A DNA stretch of 6,686 nucleotides from an uncultured Chloroflexota bacterium (GTDB lineage Bacteria; Chloroflexota; Anaerolineae; Aggregatilineales; Phototrophicaceae): positions 1 through 6,686 of the forward strand of contig CALDGT010000218.1 in the NCBI GenBank assembly GCA_937942935.1. Reading direction: 5' to 3'. Of the stretch, positions 1 to 4,972 are shown in pieces (positions within the stretch are counted from its first letter, which is position 1; each line of letters opens with the position of its first letter). Position numbers and translations under genes: made by a program. Below the pieces are notes generated by a model. It made no database searches, had not been told where the DNA came from, and saw only the letters and a program-made list of their open reading frames with translations.

Positions 1-74
1 AAAACCATTCCCTCATAAAAAGCACCGATTTCGTTTTCAATGAGTTTGCCAACGAAAAATCGAATATCAAACAT
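1..74 (-). CDS. 5' end of an unrecognised gene (partial, cut by window edge)
   Basis: An ATG at 74-72 opens a reading frame that stays open to the window edge, giving 24 residues beginning MFDIRFFVGKLIENE and continuing through GAFYEGMV. The start lies one base after the TGA of the MaoC gene (TGA-G-ATG), and the G-rich run ending GGTGAG at the end of that gene can serve as ribosome binding site. The spacing implies co-transcription and probably translational coupling with the MaoC hydratase. The fragment is too short to assign a family. By context alone it might belong to acyl-CoA or dicarboxylate metabolism, but nothing seen in the residues proves this. Confidence 0.6.
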   Translation of the reverse strand, partial: MFDIRFFVGKLIENEIGAFYEGMV

Positions 75-75
75 C

Positions 76-534
76 TCACCCCCCCAATGGGCGCTTCATG
101 AACAACACACTGCGCGTCACCTCGATGCACACCACCCCATTCTGATTTTTGCCGATATGCTTGAGTGTCACCACGCCCCTATCGGGTTTGCTATTGCTAT
201 CGCGTTTGCTGACGATATGCGTCTCCACATACAACGTATCCCCGTGATACATCGGGTGCGGATGGTTCACATTTTCGTAACCCAAATTGGCGATAATCGT
301 GCCTGCGGTGAGGTCATTCACGGTGATGCCCACCACCAACCCCATCGTGAAGATGCCGTTCACAATCCGCGCCCCGAATTGGGTTTGTTGGGCAAAATGT
401 TCGTTCAGGTGTAACGGCTGATTATTCATCGTCAACGCGCTGAATAGCACATTATCCATCTCGGTGAGCGTCCGCCCGATACTATGTTGGATAACCATGC
501 CGACTTCGAGTTCTTCAAAATATTTTCCAGACAT
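76..534 (-). CDS. MaoC-like (hot-dog fold) dehydratase/enoyl-CoA hydratase family protein
   Basis: The 152-residue product has the length and pattern of a single-domain MaoC/R-hydratase protein, which adds or removes water at the 2,3 double bond of CoA thioesters in the cytoplasm. The N-terminus YFEELEVGM matches the usual MaoC opening. The hydratase motif is at residues 35-46 (TMNNQPLHLNEH), followed by FGARIVNGIFTMGL (53-66), a typical helix and substrate-pocket segment. The family motif is normally G-D-x-N-P-L-H-x-D. Here His42 is kept, but the Asp position reads Asn37 and the family Asn reads Gln39. A TMN-x-QPLH form occurs in a subfamily that, as I recall, includes mesaconyl-/methylmalyl-CoA hydratase-like proteins, so the change may be subfamily-typical rather than inactivating. 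The start at 534 is preceded by AAGGGGA at good spacing. It is probably the first gene of an operon with the partial gene after it. The exact substrate cannot be told. Confidence 0.88.
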   Translation of the reverse strand: MSGKYFEELEVGMVIQHSIGRTLTEMDNVLFSALTMNNQPLHLNEHFAQQTQFGARIVNGIFTMGLVVGITVNDLTAGTIIANLGYENVNHPHPMYHGDTLYVETHIVSKRDSNSKPDRGVVTLKHIGKNQNGVVCIEVTRSVLFMKRPLGG

Positions 535-577
535 AAATATTTTCCCCTTTTTTGATAATCACTATATTTTGCGAATC

Positions 578-586
578 ATTATAACA
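578..586 (-). promoter_or_regulatory. Extended -10 promoter for the MaoC gene, overlapping the luxR-type stop
   Basis: The minus strand reads TGTTATAAT, a perfect TATAAT hexamer with the TGn extension. It lies about 45 bases upstream of the MaoC start at 534. It overlaps the final TTA-TAA codons of the upstream regulator gene. No good -35 hexamer is seen 16-18 bases upstream, which extended -10 promoters often lack. Prediction is from sequence only. Confidence 0.45.
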
Positions 587-1232
587 ACACCCACCCCAAT
601 TGTGTGGCGCGGATGACGGCTTCTGTTCGACTTTGGGCATTCAGTTTGGTCAAAATGGCGTTCACATGAAATTTGACTGTGTTGGGGCTAATGCCCAAGT
701 CACGTGCGATTTGTTTATTCGGCAATCCCTCCGCTATGCGCTGTAACACCTGTGCTTCACGCGGGGTTAAATTATCGGCAGGTATAAAGTGCATATCGGC
801 ATCATCTGTCGCCGTCAGAATACCCAATAAGGCGGGGTCTATCACCACCAAGCCATCGGCTAAAGCGCGGATGGCACTCTCGATACGCTCAATGGATAAC
901 GGATTTTGTGGGAGCAATCCGATTGTGGCATTTTCGGTGATTTGTGAGCGCACGGTGATGAATAATCGCCTGCTCACCGTATTATCGGATGTCAAAAATA
1001 AAATTGGCACACCCAATTCAGATAATTGTGGCGCGGTGGGCAATTCATCATCCACAATCCAGACCAAAACATTTGCCCGATACACATCTAATATCGCAGA
1101 TGTGAGGTCGTTGGGGTTAATTTGCCCAATAACCGCGAGCGAATCGGATTGTCCCAAGAAGGTCGCCAACCCCATCCGCGCCAATAAGCCTTGTGCAATC
1201 ACTAAAATTTGCAATTCGGCAGTTGTGTTCAT
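579..1232 (-). CDS. LuxR/NarL-type DNA-binding regulator with a degenerate receiver domain
   Basis: The 217-residue protein has NarL/FixJ-type response-regulator architecture. An N-terminal alpha/beta receiver-like domain (about 8-125) precedes a C-terminal LuxR helix-turn-helix (about 153-215). The HTH is clear: NLTPREAQVLQRIAEGL (154-170), then NKQIARDLGISPNTVKFHV (172-190) and KLNAQSRTEAV. The receiver lacks the standard chemistry: the acidic pair after the first strand is replaced by ILVIAQG (9-15), the strand carrying the phospho-acceptor reads VLVWIVDD (55-62) with Trp/Ile near the Asp position, and the conserved Lys region reads GLLPQN (105-110). It is therefore probably not controlled by a standard aspartate phosphorelay and has no kinase neighbour here. 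I chose ATG at 1232. A longer frame opens with GTG at 1382, but its extra 50 residues are encoded by an intergenic repeat. Targets are unknown; divergent ald is one candidate by position. Confidence 0.88.
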   Translation of the reverse strand: MNTTAELQILVIAQGLLARMGLATFLGQSDSLAVIGQINPNDLTSAILDVYRANVLVWIVDDELPTAPQLSELGVPILFLTSDNTVSRRLFITVRSQITENATIGLLPQNPLSIERIESAIRALADGLVVIDPALLGILTATDDADMHFIPADNLTPREAQVLQRIAEGLPNKQIARDLGISPNTVKFHVNAILTKLNAQSRTEAVIRATQLGWVLL

Positions 1233-1253
1233 CGTATCGTGTCCAATCGTGGA

Positions 1254-1266
1254 TATAATGATTATA
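1254..1266. promoter_or_regulatory. 13-bp palindrome of two opposed TATAAT boxes; probable regulator promoter
   Basis: Positions 1254-1266 read TATAAT-G-ATTATA, a perfect inverted repeat with a -10 consensus in both directions. The minus-strand box (1261-1266) lies 28 bases before the regulator's ATG at 1232, fitting a short leader. The plus-strand box would point toward ald with a leader of about 240 bases. No convincing -35 is seen on either side. It could be a bidirectional promoter, an operator, or both. Confidence 0.4.
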
Positions 1267-1366
1267 AACCTCACCCCTAAATCCCCTCTCCAAACAGAAA
1301 GGGGACTTAAAATCAGGTTTTCGCCCCTTCTCCAGCGTGAAGAAGAGGCGGGGGATGCGGTTTTAT
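1267..1366. repeat. Intergenic CCCC/GGGG-type repeat element with two imperfect hairpins
   Basis: The stretch begins AAACCTCACCCCTAAATCCC and ends near GGGGGATGCGGTTTT. It contains two stems: TCCCCT (1282-1287) with AGGGGA (1300-1305), and CGCCCCTTCT (1322-1331) with AGAAGAGGCG (1341-1350), one mismatch. Translated on plus it gives phrases such as LTPKSPLQTERG, a pattern I recognise from spurious ORFs over dispersed intergenic repeats in Chloroflexota and cyanobacteria. Only one copy is in this window, so its repeat status rests on that recognition. It lies in the divergent spacer and accounts for most of the regulator frame's apparent N-terminal extension. Confidence 0.5.
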
Positions 1367-1414
1367 TTAGAAGCATACTCACAGGAGGATAAGAAAAACG
1401 TATTTATAAAATTT

Positions 1415-1443
1415 TTCATACAATCTGTAGTAAAAACTAGCAT
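1415..1443 (+). promoter_or_regulatory. Weak candidate promoter for ald
   Basis: TTCATA (1415-1420) and TAGCAT (1438-1443) are separated by 17 bases and each matches the -35 or -10 consensus at four of six positions. The area from 1400 to 1450 is AT-rich, unlike the repeat to its left. A start here would give a leader of about 50 bases before the ald ATG. The assignment is tentative; TAAAAT at 1443-1448 is an alternative -10. Confidence 0.25.
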
Positions 1444-1490
1444 AAAATTAGGACATCATGTACAATTTTGCTTATCATCCGTCTCCATAC

Positions 1491-1496
1491 AAAGGA
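1491..1496 (+). promoter_or_regulatory. Ribosome binding site that fixes the ald start
   Basis: AAAGGA sits seven bases before ATG 1504. The frame also opens at a TTG at 1468, but nothing like a Shine-Dalgarno lies before that codon at a usable distance, and the 1504 start gives the exact family N-terminus MIIGIPKEIK. Confidence 0.6.
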
Positions 1497-1503
1497 AAAA
1501 ATT

Positions 1504-2619
1504 ATGATTATTGGTATCCCAAAAGAAATTAAAACAGATGAATATCGGGTAGCACTCCCCCCAGCAGGTGTGCGTGAATTGGTCGCGCACGGACATCAGG
1601 TATTGGTGGAGACGAATGCGGGCGCGGGTAGTGCGTTTAGTGATGCCGAATATACTATGGCAGGTGCGAAAATTGTCCAAAGTGCCGAAGAAGCATGGAC
1701 ACGCGCCAATATGGTGATTAAGGTCAAAGAACCGCAACCAGTCGAATATCCCTATATGCGGGAAGGGCAAATTTTATTCACCTATTTGCACCTCGCCGCC
1801 GCCGAAGAATTGACCCACGCCATGATAAAAAGTGGTGTTACAGGGGTGGCATACGAAACTGTCACCGACAAAAAAGGGATGCTCCCCTTGCTTGAACCCA
1901 TGAGCGAAGTTGCGGGACGGATGGCGACACAAGTGGTCGCACAATATCTGACCAAAACAGTTGGGCAACGTGGGATTTTGATGGGTGGCGTACCGGGGGT
2001 TAAACCTGCGAGTGTCGTGATTTTGGGCGCGGGGACGGTTGGGATGAATGCCGCAAAAATGGCGCTCGGTATGGGCGCAGATGTGACGGTTTTGGATATT
2101 AATATTGACCGTCTGCGTTATTTGGATGATACCATGCACGGACGTTTGACCACCATGTATTCTAATTCTGGAAATATTGCCGATGCAATTCGCCAAGCCG
2201 ATGCCGTGATTGGCGCGGTGTTGATTGTTGGCGCAAAAGCCCCACACCTCATCCGCAGAGATATGCTCTCGACCATGCCAACAGGCAGTGTGATTGTGGA
2301 TGTGGCAGTTGACCAAGGCGGTTGTGTTGAGACCACCCGCCCCACCACCCATAGCAACCCCACCTATATCATTGATGGTGTGGTGCATTATGGTGTGGCA
2401 AATATGCCCGGTGCTGTCCCCAGAACATCCAGCCTCGCGTTATCGAATGCGACCTTGCGTTATGCCTTGCGCCTTGCCGATGCAGGCTTACATGATGCCA
2501 TGCGCGGCGATGCGGGATTGATGAACGGGTTAAATATCCATGAAGGCAAAGTGACCCACCAAGCGGTTGCCGAAACCTTTAATTTAGATTTGACCGATGT
2601 ACGGACAGTGATTCGGTAA
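1504..2619 (+). CDS. ald: Alanine dehydrogenase (NAD+)
   Basis: This 371-residue protein has the standard length of L-alanine dehydrogenase (EC 1.4.1.1), a cytoplasmic, usually hexameric enzyme that reversibly converts L-alanine and NAD+ to pyruvate, ammonium and NADH. All key residues fall at family positions: Arg15 in DEYRVAL, Lys75 in IKVKEP and His96 in FTYLHLA bind or act on pyruvate, and Asp270 lies in IVDVAVDQGG. The nucleotide-binding loop GAGTVG is at 175-180, with Asp198 (VLDIN) at the end of the next strand to contact the adenosine ribose. The C-terminal part includes HYGVANMPGAVPRTSS (295-310), typical of the family. No frameshift or missing catalytic residue is seen, so it should be active. 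It is the only plus-strand gene here, transcribed divergently from the LuxR-type regulator and converging on a membrane protein gene. Physiologically it allows use of alanine as carbon and nitrogen source or NADH balancing. Confidence 0.97.
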   Translation: MIIGIPKEIKTDEYRVALPPAGVRELVAHGHQVLVETNAGAGSAFSDAEYTMAGAKIVQSAEEAWTRANMVIKVKEPQPVEYPYMREGQILFTYLHLAAAEELTHAMIKSGVTGVAYETVTDKKGMLPLLEPMSEVAGRMATQVVAQYLTKTVGQRGILMGGVPGVKPASVVILGAGTVGMNAAKMALGMGADVTVLDINIDRLRYLDDTMHGRLTTMYSNSGNIADAIRQADAVIGAVLIVGAKAPHLIRRDMLSTMPTGSVIVDVAVDQGGCVETTRPTTHSNPTYIIDGVVHYGVANMPGAVPRTSSLALSNATLRYALRLADAGLHDAMRGDAGLMNGLNIHEGKVTHQAVAETFNLDLTDVRTVIR

Positions 2620-2630
2620 TCTATCATCTT

Positions 2631-2663
2631 GGGACGACATACGCGCTTGGCGCTAGTCGTCCC
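2631..2663 (+). other. Hairpin with ATAC/TA internal loop just after ald (3'-UTR element, copy 1)
   Basis: The element starts 11 bases after the ald stop. The outer stem GGGACGAC (2631-2638) pairs perfectly with GTCGTCCC (2656-2663). An asymmetric internal loop follows, with ATAC on the 5' side and TA on the 3' side. The inner stem is GCGC/GCGC and the loop TTG. No T-run follows, so it is not a textbook intrinsic terminator. It shares its architecture and internal loop with the hairpin at 2689-2725 read on the opposite strand. Confidence 0.65.
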
Positions 2664-2688
2664 TTACACGCCCTGTTTAGGAACGTAC

Positions 2689-2725
2689 TGGCGGACTAGA
2701 GGCTTTTCGCCTCGTATGTCCGCCA
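2689..2725 (-). other. Hairpin with ATAC/TA internal loop just after the membrane-protein gene (copy 2)
   Basis: Read on the minus strand, it begins six bases after the stop at 2732. The outer stem TGGCGGAC pairs perfectly with GTCCGCCA. The internal loop is again ATAC on the 5' side and TA on the 3' side. The inner stem is GAGGC/GCCTC with loop GAAAA. The outer stem differs from copy 1 at several positions, yet both arms change together so pairing is kept. There is no T-run after it in either direction. Confidence 0.65.
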
Positions 2726-2731
2726 CATATT

Positions 2732-3367
2732 TCACCCCTTTTTCTGATTATCATAAAACCGTTGCCACTCGCGCTCAAAATCTTGGTCAAGATTCATCAC
2801 CACAGGGTTATCACTGGGCAATTCTTCGACTTGTGCTAGATGGTCTTCGAGCGCCTTGCGGATAAACCACACCATCTCATTCGTCTCAAATGCCACATGA
2901 AAGCGATGTGCGCTCCATGATAATCCCAATAAAATCAGGCTCAATGCAATGATGACCAATGGATGCCATGGGGTATAAATGAGGATGGATGTCATAAAAG
3001 CAGGGAGCAAAAAAATATCGAGCAAATACAATAATCGGATGTGTGTATCGAGGCGCAACCGAAATAAATTATCCCCAAATGGCACAAAAACACCATTCAT
3101 CACGGCGCTAAAGGTGGTGCGCCTGCGTTGCCACCAAATTTTATGCGTGGTGGTCATCTGAAATCCGCCTGAAGTTGGTTCTAGGTGATAGCGCCTGCCA
3201 TAGGCGAATAAATTGCGATGATGCAAGCGTGATACACTCGGTTTTGAGGCAGTTTTCATCAGTTGGATGCAGGATTGAGGCGTTGCATTCACCATCAACA
3301 AAACAGGCTTATCTACCTGCCAAAAGAGGGTAATGAGGCGCTTTTTGAGCCATTCCCGCCGAGTCAT
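2732..3367 (-). CDS. Uncharacterised two-helix membrane protein, last gene of the sortase operon
   Basis: I do not recognise a family. The 211-residue product starts with a basic segment (TRREWLKKR) and a hydrophobic strand (PVLLMVNA, 21-28). A soluble region follows with many aromatic and basic residues (about 46-110), including YHLEPTSGGFQMTT (60-73) and the basic run QRRRTTF (80-86). Two hydrophobic helices lie at about 112-132 and 134-152, separated by a short turn YTPWHP. The C-terminal 55 residues are charged and probably cytoplasmic, ending DFEREWQRFYDNQKKG. The short hairpin of two helices flanked by soluble parts suggests both ends face the same side. ATG 3367 is seven bases after the sortase stop, so it is very likely co-transcribed with it. 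An overlapping ATG at 3374 is in another frame. A role in cell-envelope work beside the sortase is only an inference from position. Confidence 0.78.
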   Translation of the reverse strand: MTRREWLKKRLITLFWQVDKPVLLMVNATPQSCIQLMKTASKPSVSRLHHRNLFAYGRRYHLEPTSGGFQMTTTHKIWWQRRRTTFSAVMNGVFVPFGDNLFRLRLDTHIRLLYLLDIFLLPAFMTSILIYTPWHPLVIIALSLILLGLSWSAHRFHVAFETNEMVWFIRKALEDHLAQVEELPSDNPVVMNLDQDFEREWQRFYDNQKKG

Positions 3368-3374
3368 CGCTCAT

Positions 3375-4022
3375 TTATCCTATCGGTTCTGCGACAACAA
3401 TCGTGCGTTCCAAATATTGATTACTAAAAAAATCGTAACTACCACAAGTAATCAATGTCAGACGGGGTTCAATAGTCGGGTAAACAGGTGTGAGGTCATC
3501 GGGGGTGGTAGTATATACCTCAGTGATGACATATTGCAATTGAGCATCGCCATCAAATACGATAATTCTATCGCCAACCGCCGCCTGATTCAGTAAGCTA
3601 AACACCCCTTTGTGACCATCGCGTAGTTCCACATGCCCCGATAGCACCACATTTCCGACCTCACCCACCCGCGCTGTGCCTTGTAAATGCCCAACATTCG
3701 CGCCTAATAAACTCACATCCCAAATACCATCTACCAAATACACATCAATAATCGGCGCATTCACCGCCAGCGCGGGGATGACCAATGAGGTCACTTTGGG
3801 GAGAGGGGTGGGCGTATTGGCGATAAGTGGTATATCTGTTGGTGCTTGGGCGACCATTTGGGTTGGGACATCGGTGACTTGAATCGTCGCTGGCGGAGTG
3901 ACGGTAGGCGGTGATGAGGGGGTGCGTAAACCATCAAAAATGAGAAATGCAATTCCCCCTATCATGCCAAGCACGATGAGGGTTAAAAATGTCCGAGATG
4001 AGGAAGAACGTCTACGATACAT
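3375..4022 (-). CDS. Sortase family transpeptidase (class not certain)
   Basis: The 215-residue protein is a membrane-anchored cysteine transpeptidase of the sortase family. It has a short basic N-terminus (MYRRRSSSSR), one signal-anchor helix (about 11-30), a Pro/Thr-rich extracellular linker (about 34-76) and a sortase beta-barrel (about 77-215). The catalytic set is complete: His130 in VLSGHVE, Cys193 in the signature TLITC (189-193), and Arg206 in YLERTIV. Sortases cleave a sorting motif such as LPxTG between Thr and Gly and join the Thr to an amine acceptor on the envelope or to another protein subunit. The compact domain resembles class D/E/F enzymes more than class B. No protein with a full sorting signal (motif, hydrophobic helix, basic tail) is encoded here. 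Translation starts five bases after the TPR gene's stop, so the two are in one operon. Class and substrate remain open. Confidence 0.93.
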   Translation of the reverse strand: MYRRRSSSSRTFLTLIVLGMIGGIAFLIFDGLRTPSSPPTVTPPATIQVTDVPTQMVAQAPTDIPLIANTPTPLPKVTSLVIPALAVNAPIIDVYLVDGIWDVSLLGANVGHLQGTARVGEVGNVVLSGHVELRDGHKGVFSLLNQAAVGDRIIVFDGDAQLQYVITEVYTTTPDDLTPVYPTIEPRLTLITCGSYDFFSNQYLERTIVVAEPIG

Positions 4023-4027
4023 AAGCC

Positions 4028-4972
4028 TTATAACTGATTAATGAGTTTCATGCCCTGTTCAATTTGAGAGACACATTGCCGATATTCCGCTTCCATGCCA
4101 AGTGTATTATACAACTGACTGGCGGCATAAAAATACTCAACTGCGCGATCATATTGTTCTAATGCCAAATAAATACGCCCAATATTGCTCAATAATTGGG
4201 CTTCGGTGGTGGTGTCTTGTACCATTCGCGCAAGCCGTAATGTTTGGGTATATAAATCGAGTGCTTCGGCAAAATGTTTACGGGCTTGTTTGGGTGTATT
4301 TGCCAATTTGCCCAAATCCATTTGAATATTCCCCATCATGGTCAATCGCAAGGTTAAATCGGCTTGCTCTCCCAATTCGCGGAATAAATCTGTTGCTTCT
4401 TTAAGATAATTAAATGCAAAGACCAATTCACCTGCGGTCATGTGGCTATTTGCCAAATTACCCAAGCGAGTCGCCATACCTCGTTTATCATTAAATTCGC
4501 GGGCAATTTCAACCGATTGAGTGTGAAACTGGATGGCATCTTGCGGTTGTTTCATATCATCATACAACAAACCCAAATTGCCCAACCAAATGCCCATGCC
4601 CCGTTTATCATCAATATCACGGGCGATGACCAGCGCCTCTTGCAAATATTCTTTGGCTTTGTCGTAATGTCCCAATTCGCGTAGGATATTGCCAATATTA
4701 CCAAGCAATCCACCTTCGGTCACGCGGTCATTATCGAGTCGCGCACAACGGAGGGCTTTCTGAAAATAATCTAGCGCCCGTTCTGGTTGATTGAGCCGAT
4801 AATAAATGAGCGCCAAATTGCCAAGATGTCGTCCTTCTGCACCATAATCACCCGATGTATGTGCGAGTTCTACCGTCTCGTGTAAATAAGTAATGGCGCT
4901 CTGGTATTGGTGATTTTTGAGCGCGAGACGCACCTTTCGCAATAAATCTAGTTGATGATTGGGGTCGTTCAT
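4028..4972 (-). CDS. Tetratricopeptide-repeat protein with exact 40-residue period
   Basis: The 314-residue soluble protein is almost wholly made of TPR helices. L-G-N recurs at residues 50-52, 90-92, 130-132 and 170-172, exactly 40 apart, with related MGN at 213-215 and LSN at 261-263. Each unit follows the longer TPR form found in LGN and kinesin light chain: (L)GN-IG-x-L(6)-G-x-Y-x-x-A-x-x-Y-x-x-A-L-x-x-A-R, with conserved A and Y/F packing positions such as RALDYFQKAL and KAKEYLQEAL. A variant, longer loop in the fifth unit (about 222-235, LANTPKQA) breaks the spacing. There is no signal peptide or membrane helix, so it should be a cytoplasmic scaffold binding a peptide or protein. The start ATG overlaps the TGA of the gene before it (ATGA), a sign of translational coupling. 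Its partner is unknown; the co-encoded protein with a flexible tail is a candidate. Confidence 0.92.
   Translation of the reverse strand: MNDPNHQLDLLRKVRLALKNHQYQSAITYLHETVELAHTSGDYGAEGRHLGNLALIYYRLNQPERALDYFQKALRCARLDNDRVTEGGLLGNIGNILRELGHYDKAKEYLQEALVIARDIDDKRGMGIWLGNLGLLYDDMKQPQDAIQFHTQSVEIAREFNDKRGMATRLGNLANSHMTAGELVFAFNYLKEATDLFRELGEQADLTLRLTMMGNIQMDLGKLANTPKQARKHFAEALDLYTQTLRLARMVQDTTTEAQLLSNIGRIYLALEQYDRAVEYFYAASQLYNTLGMEAEYRQCVSQIEQGMKLINQL

Noticed and set aside
1233..1382. 50-residue N-terminal extension of the LuxR-type regulator starting at GTG 1382
   Set aside because: The extension is encoded mostly by the repeat element, has no family counterpart, and the receiver-like domain begins normally right after ATG 1232, which also has a TATAAT 28 bases upstream.
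1383..1388. AGGAGG on plus, a perfect Shine-Dalgarno
   Set aside because: No ATG, GTG or TTG follows within usable distance and no gene frame starts there; probably chance beside the repeat.
673..1392. 239-residue open frame on plus over the regulator
   Set aside because: It is antisense to a convincing gene and its product is low-complexity with no domain; it runs through the repeat element.
1774..2388. 204-residue minus-strand frame rich in His, Asn and Cys
   Set aside because: It is a shadow of ald in another frame; the composition is typical of a reverse reading of a real gene.
2631..2725. The hairpin pair as ordinary intrinsic terminators
   Set aside because: Neither hairpin is followed by a T-run in its sense direction, whereas the terminator at 6561-6594 has one. 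Termination by another route is not excluded.
2629..2865. 78-residue plus-strand frame after ald
   Set aside because: Its first part is the translated hairpin pair and the rest is antisense to the membrane protein gene; no start signal and no recognisable product.
4028..4972. The 120-bp repeats as a CRISPR or satellite array
   Set aside because: The repeats are coding, in frame, and match the TPR consensus; there are no spacers of uniform length between identical repeats.
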